Shown here: in pieces, positions 13,098 to 22,300 of the stretch
How positions within the stretch are numbered: position 1 is the first letter of the stretch
How the letters are laid out: every line of letters begins with the position of its first letter
Notes under the pieces: model-generated
Databases searched by the model: none
Told to the model about the DNA's origin: nothing
Seen by the model: the letters and a program-made list of their open reading frames with translations, nothing else
Program-made: the position numbers and the translations under genes
From: a virus
Reading direction: 5' to 3' (one strand)
Virus record (IMG/VR): IMGVR_UViG_3300029787_000064
Location: 1 to 52,229 of that record
Length of the DNA: 52,229 nucleotides

Positions 13098-13805
13098 TTA
13101 ATTACTCCAGCAACTATCTTGAAACTCACAAAACTTACAAGAAAAGTAATCACGAGACTGTGCTATTCGTGGTAATACTTCATTTGCTTTTGTTGCTTCA
13201 AGTATTGATACTGCCTTGTCACTAATCTCTTGTGCTAAAGCTTTGTTAAAATTTATAAACTCATAATATATTTCACTTGTATTCTTATTCAATACAGTAA
13301 ATAGACATGGATTGTCTGTTAGCTCCATGTAAGCTTGGTATAATGCAACTTGTGCTGCATAAACAGGATTTGCCAGTGCAACACCCTTTGACTGAAACTC
13401 TTTAAACTTTTTATCGTTGGCTGACTTGCATTCCCACAACATAGGATATTCTGTATCCAAAGGTCCTCCACAGATTACGCCATCAATATGACCTTTGACC
13501 TCACCTTCGGCTATGCTAAATCCAAATTGTTCGCCATTTTTATCCTGAACTCGCAAATCAAACCCAGCTTGTCTAAGCCAACCCGATACACTAAGTTCTA
13601 TTTCATGTCCGAACTGGAATATTCGCAGTGTCCTCGCATTAAAATCTCGTTCATTATCAACAGACTTACCCATGTATCGATATTGAATCTTCCTGGAACA
13701 GGAATCACCCAAGCTTGAAGCACCAAGATAAGTTCTTTGCTTAATTTCTTTGTTCTTTTTAACGATAGCTTCGTCAATAATATTTGATATCTCTTGATCT
13801 AACAT
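13098..13805 (-). CDS. Cas4/RecB-like PD-(D/E)XK exonuclease with Fe-S cysteines
   Basis: The start is set at ATG 13805, one base after the upstream stop (235 residues). The longer frame reads back through the 71-residue gene. The nuclease core is visible: GHIDG with D108, WECKS with E125 and K127, and Q152-x3-Y156. C36 (SCSRK) plus C223, C226 and C232 (CKFCEFQDSC) are the four-cysteine pattern of the 4Fe-4S cluster of Cas4/AddB nucleases. Phage versions resect DNA ends for recombination. Position beside Sak4, SSB and helicase genes fits. Confidence 0.85.
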   Translation of the reverse strand: MLDQEISNIIDEAIVKKNKEIKQRTYLGASSLGDSCSRKIQYRYMGKSVDNERDFNARTLRIFQFGHEIELSVSGWLRQAGFDLRVQDKNGEQFGFSIAEGEVKGHIDGVICGGPLDTEYPMLWECKSANDKKFKEFQSKGVALANPVYAAQVALYQAYMELTDNPCLFTVLNKNTSEIYYEFINFNKALAQEISDKAVSILEATKANEVLPRIAQSRDYFSCKFCEFQDSCWSN

Positions 13806-13806
13806 A

Positions 13807-14022
13807 CTAGAACGGGATCTCATCATCTGCGATGTCTGTGTTTGGATTAAGGTCGAGAATGCCATCATGTTTACTTTCATTGACTGATTGAATAGCGTCA
13901 ATTATGGCAACTGCATCGTCTGCTGTCAAATGCTGTAATTTTTTATCCCAACCTATTTTAGCAAATTGTTCGGATAATGCTTTTAGTGTATTGTTGTAGT
14001 TCCCTCTACCATGTTCGTCCAT
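13807..14022 (-). CDS. 71-residue protein of unknown function
   Basis: AAGGAGTAAACGA precedes ATG 14022. Mostly helical (NNTLKALSEQFAKIGWDKKL; HLTADDAVAIIDAIQSVNES) with an acidic tail ending DDEIPF, reminiscent of the acidic-hydrophobic tips that bind partner proteins in replication operons (inference). It overlaps the upstream gene by 40 bases. Confidence 0.55.
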   Translation of the reverse strand: MDEHGRGNYNNTLKALSEQFAKIGWDKKLQHLTADDAVAIIDAIQSVNESKHDGILDLNPNTDIADDEIPF

Positions 14023-14276
14023 TCGTTTACTCCTTCTTCTATTACTGTAAAATCAAAATAGTGACTTACACCTAAAAATTCTGCCACTATTGTACCCCCT
14101 AACAACTCATCAGCTTTATCTTTAACAATCTCTTGAATATATGTATCAATGTGATCCAACACATGACCATTATCTTGATCTAAAAATATAGGTACAACTA
14201 TTTTGCCTTTACAAATATAGTGCACATTGTCCTCTGTTTTCATGTTGAGTTGATAATCCACGTTAATTCTTGCCAT
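13983..14276 (-). CDS. 97-residue protein of unknown function
   Basis: Beta-rich start (MARINVDYQLNMKTEDNVHY), then KGKIVVPIF and a helix with KDKADELLGG. No motif is recognised. It overlaps neighbours at both ends in the replication operon. Confidence 0.55.
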   Translation of the reverse strand: MARINVDYQLNMKTEDNVHYICKGKIVVPIFLDQDNGHVLDHIDTYIQEIVKDKADELLGGTIVAEFLGVSHYFDFTVIEEGVNEWTNMVEGTTTIH

Positions 14277-14562
14277 CTTTAGCCTCTATCGCAAGTGCAG
14301 CATATCCAATAATATCTATCATATTGTCATCTACCTTTGGATTTTGACGATTTCTAATTTGTTTTATTCCAATCATAGCTCTGTATACATCATGCACATC
14401 TAATGGCTCTTTTAATTTGTTCTTTAATAAAAGGCTCCATAATTCAGCTATGTCTGTATGTGTTTCAAAAGCATTACCATGTGACTTTGCTCTTGCTCCA
14501 TTAATTAACAAATCTACTTTCTGCAAAGCTTCACTAGCTTTCTGATTAGGTTTATGCTGCAT
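14263..14562 (-). CDS. DUF6378-like phage protein
   Basis: This 99-residue protein contains GARAKSHGNAFETHTDIAEL, then LDVHDVYRAMIGIKQIRN and a C-terminal DNMIDIIGYAALAIEA. This R-x-K-x-HG...W...D...GYAALA pattern is a common small phage family, DUF6378 from memory, of unknown role near nucleotide and replication genes. GAAGGAGATAATA precedes ATG 14562. Confidence 0.7.
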   Translation of the reverse strand: MQHKPNQKASEALQKVDLLINGARAKSHGNAFETHTDIAELWSLLLKNKLKEPLDVHDVYRAMIGIKQIRNRQNPKVDDNMIDIIGYAALAIEAKDGKN

Positions 14563-16234
14563 TATTATCTCCTTCGTAATAATCTAAAACTTTGCCATCT
14601 ATTTCTTGTTTATTCCACAAATAATTTAACCAGCAAGCTGCTTTGTATTTACTAAAACTTAAATCTAGCTGACTCACAATCTTGTTTTCTCTTGCTAAAG
14701 CATCTCTTTGTCTTTCTGTCATAGCTTGATTCAACCATCTTTTACCTTTTTTAGCTCCGTCACTATCTTCTATCTCTCTCAAAAAATCATCAGCAGAAGC
14801 TAAAGCTTGTTCTTTAGTGCCTACACTCACAACTCTAAGTTTACCCTTTGTACGCTTAACTAAGGCGACAGAAACATCATCTAAATGTGCAACTAAACCA
14901 AATCCGTTAAATCCACTTGCTGACATACATTTGCCATTATTGAACAAATCAATCCATCTAAATGGAGATCTGTCGATAAGATCAATCTCTGTCATGTTAA
15001 ATGTTTCAAGCAACTCTTTTGCCTGCATCTCAATCTCATGACCACACATAGGACACACACGAACACTTAATGGTATAAGGCATTTACAATTTGGACATAC
15101 CTTTTCTGGTCCAGCTCCTGATTGTGATTTATCTTTACCATCAAGATCAACACCCTCGTCAAGCGATCCATGTGTCAATACACTTGTGCCAAAGTCTAAT
15201 ACGATACAATCTTTTTTAATTATTCCAGGATGTTCCTCTGGATCTATTGTTCGTAGTCCACGACCAATCATTTGTACCATTGTAGATTTGTATGAACATG
15301 GTCTTGTAAGCACGATACAACTAACTGGTGGTGCATCAAAGCCTTCTGTTAATACTGCAACATTGACAACCACCTGGACATCTCCATGTTCTAAGTCATG
15401 AAGTATTTGTTTTCTCTCTGCTGATGGTGTCTCACCCGTTACAATTTCTGCTCTGACTTGTGATCGTCTAAACTCATCACATAAATCTTGTGCATGAACG
15501 ACTGTGCTACAAAATATTACAGTCTTCCTATCTCCAGCTTTCTCTTGCCATTCTTCGACAATCTTCTCATTAATGGCACGTTTGTTCATAATCTGCTCAA
15601 CTTCACTCATGTCGAAGTCTGAAACTGTTTTACGAACATTTTGTAGGTCTTGCTGCACTCCTACATCAACAACAAATGTTTTTGGTGGCACAAGAAATCC
15701 TTCTCGTATCAAGTTACCTATTTCAATCTGATGTGAGCAGTTGTTGAAAATATCTTTCAAGCCTTTCCTGTCACCACGATTTGGTGTAGCCGTAAAACCA
15801 ACAATCTCTACAGACTCGTTAGCTTCCTTAACTCTTTTAATAATTCTCATGTATGTATCAGCTATGGCATGATGACTTTCATCTATAACCATCATGTCTA
15901 CTTTCGACATATTATCTAAATTGTTCGGTCTCGATAGTGTCTGCACCATGCTAAATACTGCACCACCATCCCAGTTCTTTTGTGAAGCATCAACTACACT
16001 TGTTGATATTTTTGGATTAACACGACTGAACTTACTTGCATTTTGCCCTACAAGTTCATCTCTATGTTGTAATACTAAAACTTTTTTGCCTTTGGAATAT
16101 CGTTTGCCAATCAATGCAGATAACATAATAGTTTTACCAGCACCAGTTGGTGCAACGACAATAGTATTCTTGTGCTTATCTAAAGCATCTGAAGCATCTT
16201 GTACTGCTATCTCTTGATATGGTCTTAAAATCAT
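14552..16234 (-). CDS. SF2 (DEAD/H-like) helicase with zinc ribbon
   Basis: In this 560-residue protein, RPYQ at 4-7 is the Q-motif-like start. Walker A is APTGAGKT (28-35), motif II DESH (118-121), motif III FTAT (147-150) and motif VI QMIGRGLR (321-328). A zinc ribbon, C380-x2-C383 and C394-x2-C397, follows, then a C-terminal domain of ~140 residues. It resembles restriction-type or RecG/UvsW-like phage helicases that remodel branched DNA. It is preceded by a 103-base leader with a possible pseudoknot. Confidence 0.9.
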   Translation of the reverse strand: MILRPYQEIAVQDASDALDKHKNTIVVAPTGAGKTIMLSALIGKRYSKGKKVLVLQHRDELVGQNASKFSRVNPKISTSVVDASQKNWDGGAVFSMVQTLSRPNNLDNMSKVDMMVIDESHHAIADTYMRIIKRVKEANESVEIVGFTATPNRGDRKGLKDIFNNCSHQIEIGNLIREGFLVPPKTFVVDVGVQQDLQNVRKTVSDFDMSEVEQIMNKRAINEKIVEEWQEKAGDRKTVIFCSTVVHAQDLCDEFRRSQVRAEIVTGETPSAERKQILHDLEHGDVQVVVNVAVLTEGFDAPPVSCIVLTRPCSYKSTMVQMIGRGLRTIDPEEHPGIIKKDCIVLDFGTSVLTHGSLDEGVDLDGKDKSQSGAGPEKVCPNCKCLIPLSVRVCPMCGHEIEMQAKELLETFNMTEIDLIDRSPFRWIDLFNNGKCMSASGFNGFGLVAHLDDVSVALVKRTKGKLRVVSVGTKEQALASADDFLREIEDSDGAKKGKRWLNQAMTERQRDALARENKIVSQLDLSFSKYKAACWLNYLWNKQEIDGKVLDYYEGDNNAA

Positions 16235-16257
16235 ATTTCCCTCACTGGCTTAATGGT

Positions 16258-16320
16258 GGGTAGTTTTAGGGCATCGCACTACCCAAGCGACTTGCAAGTA
16301 GACTAAGGTCAGTTAGCCCT
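16258..16320 (-). promoter_or_regulatory. Possible pseudoknot in the helicase leader
   Basis: On the minus strand GGGTAGT (16284-16278) pairs with ACTACCC (16264-16258). GCCCT in its loop (16272-16268) can pair with the upstream AGGGC (16320-16316), an interleaved H-type arrangement. It ends about 24 bases before the helicase ATG, next to the ribosome-binding site GTGAGGG. No -35/-10 pair is visible nearby. It could be a translational control element. Confidence 0.4.
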
Positions 16321-16337
16321 TGCTATGCCTATCATCA

Positions 16338-16943
16338 CTACTTTGCCCAATTTGGTACAGCACCACTAGATGGTGGTGTCTGTGTTTGTGATGACGTATT
16401 CGTTGTTGGCACTGTGCCACTTGGAACATATCCTTCCATACCCTGTGTCATGATAACTTTAACTCTATTTTTATCAGCATACATAGGATCATTAGATTTT
16501 TCAATTCCTAGCTTGACACACACACTCATGCCATTTACAGAAGCCACACCACCTTGTGAAGCATCTAATTGTCTAACGGCTTGTGCTTCTGGCGAAGCAT
16601 CATGAGCAGATATATTTTTATGACTCTCTAACACTGCTTTTAACCACTGCAATCCAATCTTTTTAGACTTGGACACACCATTATCGTCTTTAGCATCTCC
16701 ATCAAAAAAATGGTTTTGCCAAAATTTTCTTTTGTCAAATTGACCACCCATGATGGTATATTCGACCTCAAGCCACTTAGCTGATGTGCTTTGTGAAGCT
16801 TTGAATATTGGTGAGTTACTCAACTCTGGTATTGTAACTGCATTAGGTTTAATTGTAATTATTGCTCTCACAATAGTATTTTCTGGTATTAAATCAAAAT
16901 CACCAGATGGTGACATATCACCTACGTTATTTAAATCAATCAC
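16338..16943 (-). CDS. Single-stranded DNA-binding-like protein (Sak4 partner)
   Basis: The start is GTG at 16943, overlapping the Sak4 stop (TCGTGA), with AAGGAGA upstream. The 201-residue protein has an OB-fold-like core (NTIVRAIITIKP; WLEVEYTIMGGQFDKRKFWQNHFF; VCVKLGIEKS) and a flexible Thr/Ser/Pro/Gln-rich tail ending GAVPNWAK. Phage SSB-like proteins commonly sit next to Sak4-type recombinases. Assignment rests on context and secondary structure pattern rather than strong identity. Confidence 0.65.
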   Translation of the reverse strand: MIDLNNVGDMSPSGDFDLIPENTIVRAIITIKPNAVTIPELSNSPIFKASQSTSAKWLEVEYTIMGGQFDKRKFWQNHFFDGDAKDDNGVSKSKKIGLQWLKAVLESHKNISAHDASPEAQAVRQLDASQGGVASVNGMSVCVKLGIEKSNDPMYADKNRVKVIMTQGMEGYVPSGTVPTTNTSSQTQTPPSSGAVPNWAK

Positions 16944-17794
16944 GATAATTCTCCTTTCTTAATTGGTTGTGATTTTACTTTATTTAAATCGGTTACATGA
17001 CTGCCGTTAAGCTTGGCTATTAACTTGCCTAAATGTGGCTCCTCAACAACCTCAAGTTTACCCGATCTATCTTTGGCTGGGTATCCCCACTCATTAAGAG
17101 TTTGACATACAAAAGCTCTATAAGGTTGCACACCATCTGTACCACCCATTACTGTCATTGTAATAACTTCATCAACAATTCCAGGTAGTTCTCGTGCAGT
17201 TTTAGAACCTTCTATTTGTAACTCATAATTAGTTCGACCATAATCATCTAACTTAGCGTCAAGTATGCCAACTAATATGACATTCTTATCTCTAATATGT
17301 TGTAGATGAGTAAGCCAAGCCATCATCTCTCTTCCGTGCATACCATAAGCAGCACGAGTATCGACTTTACCCGATCTTTCAGTAATATTATCGGGATGAG
17401 ACATACAATGCTGAAAGCATAAACGACCTGCAACTGTAATACTATCTACAAAAATAGTATCGTACTTATTCATTTGCACAAGCTTATCTCCAAACTCTTG
17501 CATAACTCTCTCATGATGTAGTTTATCATAAGGCTCCCTTGTTAGGGATGGATTAAGACCACCAATATAACAAACAAAGTCACGACATTCTTGCCATGTC
17601 TTTGGTCTAATTACATCAATAGGAAAATCTTTGATAGCAGTATCACCTGCCTCAAGATCAATAAATAAAGTCTTATCGGGATCAAGAGTACGGGCAAGAG
17701 TTGTCTTGCCCACACCACTTTGACCACAGATGACCATCTTATGACCTCGCTTTTCTGCCATACGTTGTTCGGCAGTTATTATTTCTAAAGCCAA
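16940..17794 (-). CDS. Sak4-like RecA-fold recombination ATPase
   Basis: The start is TTG at 17794, right after GAGGAGG and the upstream stop. In this 284-residue protein, Walker A is GQSGVGKTT (24-32), a LFIDLEAGD strand follows (43-51), and Walker B is TIFVDS (113-118). MHGREMMAWLTHLQHI and NVILVGILD complete the RecA-like core. Proteins of this AAA_24/Sak4 group promote single-strand annealing in phages. The neighbouring SSB-like and exonuclease genes form the usual module. Confidence 0.85.
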   Translation of the reverse strand: MALEIITAEQRMAEKRGHKMVICGQSGVGKTTLARTLDPDKTLFIDLEAGDTAIKDFPIDVIRPKTWQECRDFVCYIGGLNPSLTREPYDKLHHERVMQEFGDKLVQMNKYDTIFVDSITVAGRLCFQHCMSHPDNITERSGKVDTRAAYGMHGREMMAWLTHLQHIRDKNVILVGILDAKLDDYGRTNYELQIEGSKTARELPGIVDEVITMTVMGGTDGVQPYRAFVCQTLNEWGYPAKDRSGKLEVVEEPHLGKLIAKLNGSHVTDLNKVKSQPIKKGELS

Positions 17795-18229
17795 TTAAGC
17801 CTCCTCTGTTTGTACAAGATCAACATTAACTGTGCCTTGCTCGACAGTTCTGGCTGGCTGAAGCTTTGAGACAATAGCTGGAGGAGCATTCGTATACTTC
17901 CTCTCGTCAACAGAGTATGTGACTTTTGCATAGTGTCTTGCATCTTCAGCATCCATGCTATCGAAAGCATCACGCAATGCTTGTTGATCCCATGTTACTT
18001 TTTTGTTAATAGCGACCTTAACCTTCTCATCTTGCTCACTAAATATAGTGGTCGTACCAAAGTCTTTGCCATCTCGTTGTAATTCATCACGAGCCTCGGA
18101 AAAAAACCTTGCTTGCAATAGAGCGTTAAGTTCCTCCATCTTCTTTTTTTGACTATCAATGTCACGCTTCAAGGCAACCTTTGCCTGTAAAAGCTCCTGA
18201 TCATTCATGTCATAGAAATTGTATGCCAT
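17795..18229 (-). CDS. 144-residue protein, first gene of the recombination operon
   Basis: GTGAGGT precedes ATG 18229. A long N-terminal coiled-coil-like helix (QELLQAKVALKRDIDSQKKK then MEELNALLQARF) is followed by a mixed domain with KVTWDQQALRDAFDSM and VTYSVDERKYTN. This layout recurs next to phage Sak4 genes, but I know no function. It is under promoter P10. Confidence 0.6.
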   Translation of the reverse strand: MAYNFYDMNDQELLQAKVALKRDIDSQKKKMEELNALLQARFFSEARDELQRDGKDFGTTTIFSEQDEKVKVAINKKVTWDQQALRDAFDSMDAEDARHYAKVTYSVDERKYTNAPPAIVSKLQPARTVEQGTVNVDLVQTEEA

Positions 18230-18269
18230 ACTAACCTCACTTTCTCATAAATTTCTACTTGCAAGGTTA

Positions 18270-18297
18270 AATATAGACATCATTACATATATGTCAA
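18270..18297 (-). promoter_or_regulatory. Promoter P10 of the replication/recombination operon
   Basis: On the minus strand: TTGACA, 16 bases, TATATT, with a degenerate operator GTAATGATGTC at 18276-18286. It would read the whole block 18229 to 10663. Just upstream (18308-18331) an inverted repeat CTATCAT/ATGATAG covers the stop of the nuclease gene. Confidence 0.75.
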
Positions 18298-18308
18298 TAC
18301 CTAAACTA

Positions 18309-18683
18309 TCATTTTTTTTTGTATGATAGGTGTATATCTATATTATGTATAGCTTTCATCATCTTTTTTTTAAGTTTAAATTCTGGTGTTAGCACGCCTT
18401 TCGCATCTTCAACAATAAGTTTTGAAAATCCATCTTCGCCCTGTTGTAGGTATCTAAAATCAGCAACATAATCACATATTTTAATATCATTAATAGACAA
18501 AGTATAACGAACCTGTCGTTCTAATTCTGTAACAACGCCAGCTTTTTCCATAGCTTTCAGTTGTCCCCATCTCTCAGACTCCCACTTTGAGTCAAATTTT
18601 AACCCAAACGCTAATGTTTTTTTTGCAAAATATTTGTTGGGTCTTCTTGTTTTATTGGGTATAATTGGGTATTTATAAGTCAT
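18309..18683 (-). CDS. DUF1064-type phage nuclease
   Basis: This 124-residue protein contains NKYFAKKT, FDSKWESERWGQLK (E35/E37), VADFRY (D75), LIVEDAKG (E92, K95) and EFKLKKKMMK, the order and spacing of the DUF1064 family, a compact PD-(D/E)XK nuclease in phages, with D75 and E92-x2-K95 as metal site. The likely role is cutting branched DNA or helping packaging. It starts 12 bases from the divergent plus-strand gene, and no own promoter is evident. Confidence 0.8.
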   Translation of the reverse strand: MTYKYPIIPNKTRRPNKYFAKKTLAFGLKFDSKWESERWGQLKAMEKAGVVTELERQVRYTLSINDIKICDYVADFRYLQQGEDGFSKLIVEDAKGVLTPEFKLKKKMMKAIHNIDIHLSYKKK

Positions 18684-18695
18684 GGAGGTAGTATA

Positions 18696-18908
18696 ATGAC
18701 AGACACAACAAAATTCAAGTCAGTTGGTTTAGATATAGAAAGTTATGAAAAGCTGATGAAAATTATTAAACATCAAAGAAGAAACATTAGACAACAATTA
18801 GGTTTAATGATTGATCAAGAATTTAAAAAAGAAGAATATAACGAATACAGAACTAAAGTAACAAGTTTAGGATTAGGTGCTATCAACAGTCTTCATACGA
18901 GAGATTAA
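18696..18908 (+). CDS. Ribbon-helix-helix DNA-binding protein, only plus-strand gene
   Basis: This 70-residue protein has a perfect GGAGGT seven bases before ATG 18696. KFKSVGLDIESYEKLMKII (a beta strand then helix A), HQRRNIRQQLGLMIDQEFKK (turn and helix B) match the Arc/MetJ-type ribbon-helix-helix layout. Such dimers bind palindromic operators. It is divergent from the nuclease gene by 12 bases, and its end overlaps the convergent lysozyme end by 36 bases. It could repress the replication/late junction, or bind one of the repeated palindromes (inference). Confidence 0.7.
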   Translation: MTDTTKFKSVGLDIESYEKLMKIIKHQRRNIRQQLGLMIDQEFKKEEYNEYRTKVTSLGLGAINSLHTRD

Positions 18909-19322
18909 CCTATCTGCACGATTAGTTACTTGTTTATGCCAGCGGCTGTCCTCCATCTGGACAGCACATTCTTGCCAGTCTCTATCAGCTACAGCTTTGC
19001 ATAGCTTTCTGAATTTGGAGAGCCTTGGTCTGCCTAGATTAAACATCATATTCGCCAAAATTTTTTGTACTTCTTCAGGTAAATCGTTAAAGTTTCCGTA
19101 TAATTGTTCGCACTCAGACAGCGTAACTTTGATGTCCTGGTCAAATAATTCGTTAACTCTTTCGTCATCAACCACTGTTCCTACTGGTAAACCATGTTCT
19201 GGATCTGACTCTTTAATAAGATGCCCTATGCCCACAGTAGCCAAATTTAAATGATCAAGATACACGGAGTTAACCCGTCCCTCGTCATTCTGTATCTCTT
19301 GTCTGAGCTCATCTATGTTCAT
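18873..19322 (-). CDS. T4-type lysozyme (GH24 muramidase), endolysin
   Basis: This 149-residue protein carries the catalytic triad of T4 lysozyme with exact spacing: E14 (NDEG), D23 (YLDHL) and T29 (ATVGIGH), corresponding to E11, D20, T26. LSEC, ANMMFNLGRPRLSKF and RADRLIS complete the fold. No signal peptide is visible, so it depends on a holin, which is encoded far away at 45282-45689. The ATG overlaps the stop of the 1071-residue gene (ATGA), making it the last late gene, or a virion-borne muramidase. Confidence 0.9.
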   Translation of the reverse strand: MNIDELRQEIQNDEGRVNSVYLDHLNLATVGIGHLIKESDPEHGLPVGTVVDDERVNELFDQDIKVTLSECEQLYGNFNDLPEEVQKILANMMFNLGRPRLSKFRKLCKAVADRDWQECAVQMEDSRWHKQVTNRADRLISRMKTVDST

Positions 19323-22300
19323 GGAGTTCCTCTTGTTCTTTGTGCTATAGCTATATTCTGAGGACTAAGACCTAATGAAAAAGCATTAGCTGGATTAGAA
19401 ATATTTACACCAGCGAGTTGAGTTCCTGCTGCAGGTGGATTAATGGTAGGTGCAGAACCTACATTTCTAACTTGATTAATACCTGTTCTAGCTTGATTAA
19501 TAGCAGGACCTATCTGCTGTGTAACATTTTGTATCTGGCTTTTAACACCAGAACTTTCTAAAACTGCATCAATCTGGTCTTCTGCTTCATTAATAGCATT
19601 ATCGATTGTTTGACCAGTTGATTGACTGAGTGCTTTGCCAATGATAGATCCAAGACTTTTTGCTCTGTCTGCTGGTTTTTTGAATTGTTTTAAAGTAATG
19701 CCATTAAATTGAGATATAATGTCATCATAATAACTTTGCGATAACATTCTATTACCGAGTATTGTAAATTTTGCGAGTTTACCTAAGTTTTGGAAAGGAG
19801 ATGCTGCAATGTTAGCTGCAACAAGATCTCCACCTTCTGCAGCTCTTGCATTAAATTTTAATATTTTACCAAACTTTTCCATGCTTTCACCAACGCCACC
19901 TGGGAAAATTGTTCGGAGTTTTCCATCCTCTGCAGCAGCTAATATTCTATCTGCAAAAGCATTCAAGGACTTGCCGTCTGTCATAACTGACTCACCAAAA
20001 TCATCAATCATGCTGCTTATGTAATAAGATCTAATTTTTTGTTCAGCAGCCCTATCTTGATTTTTAGCAAAATAATTCATAATGGGCTTAATTTCAGAGT
20101 TTTTAGTTTGTTTTTGAACTAAAAATCTTGCAGCTTCTAATGGATCTAAATCTAAAGCTTCGTCTTGCAACTTATTAATTATTCTATTTCTTTGTTCTCT
20201 AACTAATATTTTTTGTGTCTCTGATAAAGCTGTAAGTTTATCAATTAAACCACTCATGCTTTCTGAATCACCAATAGCATCTCTATATTGATCTAAAACA
20301 TTTCTAGCTTGCAACCCTGATATTTTTACGCCACCTATTTCATCAGACAACTTTAAAATTTCATCTGTTTTATCTCCGAACAATTCTTTTGCAGTTGTGC
20401 CAAGACCCTTTATAGCCATCTGAAACTTTGTGCCGTTAAAATCCTTAACATTTTTAAAATTTTTAATTCCTGATGTTTCAATAGCATCTTCCAAAAATTG
20501 ATTTGCAGCTCTGGCAATAAATTCGTTTGCTAATTCATCACCAGTTTTAACAGTATCATCTAACCCTTTTGCACCTGTTCCATACTCTCTTAAAAAATCT
20601 GCTGCTCTTTGTAAAAATTGTGGATTATTTGCTTTTACAACATTTCTGTAAATATCAATGTTCATTGGTGATTTATCTTTTTGACCTGGCATTGTTTTAT
20701 AATTATTTAAATTTTTAATTGATTGAGAAGCATATAAATCTTCCAACATACTTCTACCTTCAAAAAATTCTGCTTGTGCTCCTTTTAGTGTTTTACCTGC
20801 ATTTTTAAATTTATTTGCTGATATGCCGATATTTCCTAATCTGCCAGATAAATCTCTAAATAGTTGACTATCTTCATCACCCATTTGCTTAAACATATTA
20901 TCTACTTCATCTAATAAACCTGTGCCATTTACGTTTGTAAGTTCTTGTTTAACAGTATCATTAGAACTCATTCTTAAATCACTTAATGTTTTTCTCAAAT
21001 TATATAATTGATTGAAAGAAATTGGATCTTTAAGACTTGTGTCAACAAAACTACCAGGTTTTTCATCAGGTTTTGGAAATTTTAATTTGCCACCAACTGA
21101 TTCAAAAGAGTCTATAATGTTTTGAAAAGCTTTCCCATCAGGGTCTTTTGCAGCTATTTGTGGTGCATAATCGCTTTTAATTCTTTTTAAATGATCTGTA
21201 AAATGATTTATGAACATTACACCTGCACGACCTGATCCAGCGTCATCTCTTAATATATCGTCTACAGCTTTAAATTTACCTGATATAAATGTATCAAATT
21301 GATCTGACGCATTTTTAAATATATCAAACAGATCATCATCGACAGAGCTGTTTTCATCAGCAGCCCTTTTAAAGACACCAACGGCACCTTTCATTTGTGC
21401 TATTATTTCTTTTTGTGCTTTTTTTTCAGCTTTAATCAATTGTTCGTTGTTATCAACCATACCTCGTTTAAGTATATCACCAACATCAACTGCGTCAGCT
21501 CCTTCTAATCCAAACTTCTCTTTGTACGCATCAATAACTTGTTTAATAACATCATTATTATTTTTAAGTCTGTCTGATGTTTTGAATATTTTTTCTCCAA
21601 TAGCTTGTATTCTTGCTACGAGAGATGGTGCTCTTATCGCTGATAAAGTAGGCTTAACACCAAATCCACCCCTTACAACAGTGCCATCTTCTAATGTTAC
21701 AGTCCTGTTTACTGCTGCAATCTTTTCATCAGCAGATAATCTTGCAAAATCTGTTGGTTTTATTACATTACCAGCTTCATCAATTGGTGGAGATGTTGAT
21801 AAGCCTGCTGTATCAAGTTCAGTGGCTGTTAGATCTTTACCAGGTGTAACACCTCTTCTGACGGCTCTAAAAGCTCCAGCAGCTAATCCAAAGGTTAAAT
21901 CACTTACAAAACCAATTGTTGCTTCTTTACCTACATCTTTTGCAATATCTCCAATGTCTTGTTTTTGTACACCAGCAACAGCTTCACCTAATTCTTCTAC
22001 GGCTTGACCTCCACCAGCTCCTATACCAGCTCCAATAGCAGCACCTAAAATAGGTATTGGTATAGCAATTTGACCAGCTATAGCTCCACCTACGCCACCC
22101 ACTAATTCAGGAACTATGCCTGCTAAATCAGAAAAGTCATATTTACTAAAGCCTTCTTCATCTATAAGTATATTTCTATCTGTTTCTTGTCCAAACTTAG
22201 ATGCACCAGTAGGTGTAAGAGCTAATCTACCTCTATTATCTCTAAGAAAATCATCATCACTAAGATCAAATTTTCTCAGTATAGCGTCTTCTTCTTCATT

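Noticed and set aside
13098-13901. Longer exonuclease starting at 13901
   Set aside because: The extra 32 residues (LFNQSMKVNMMAF and on) read antiframe through the 71-residue gene; ATG 13805 directly follows that gene and gives a normal family length.
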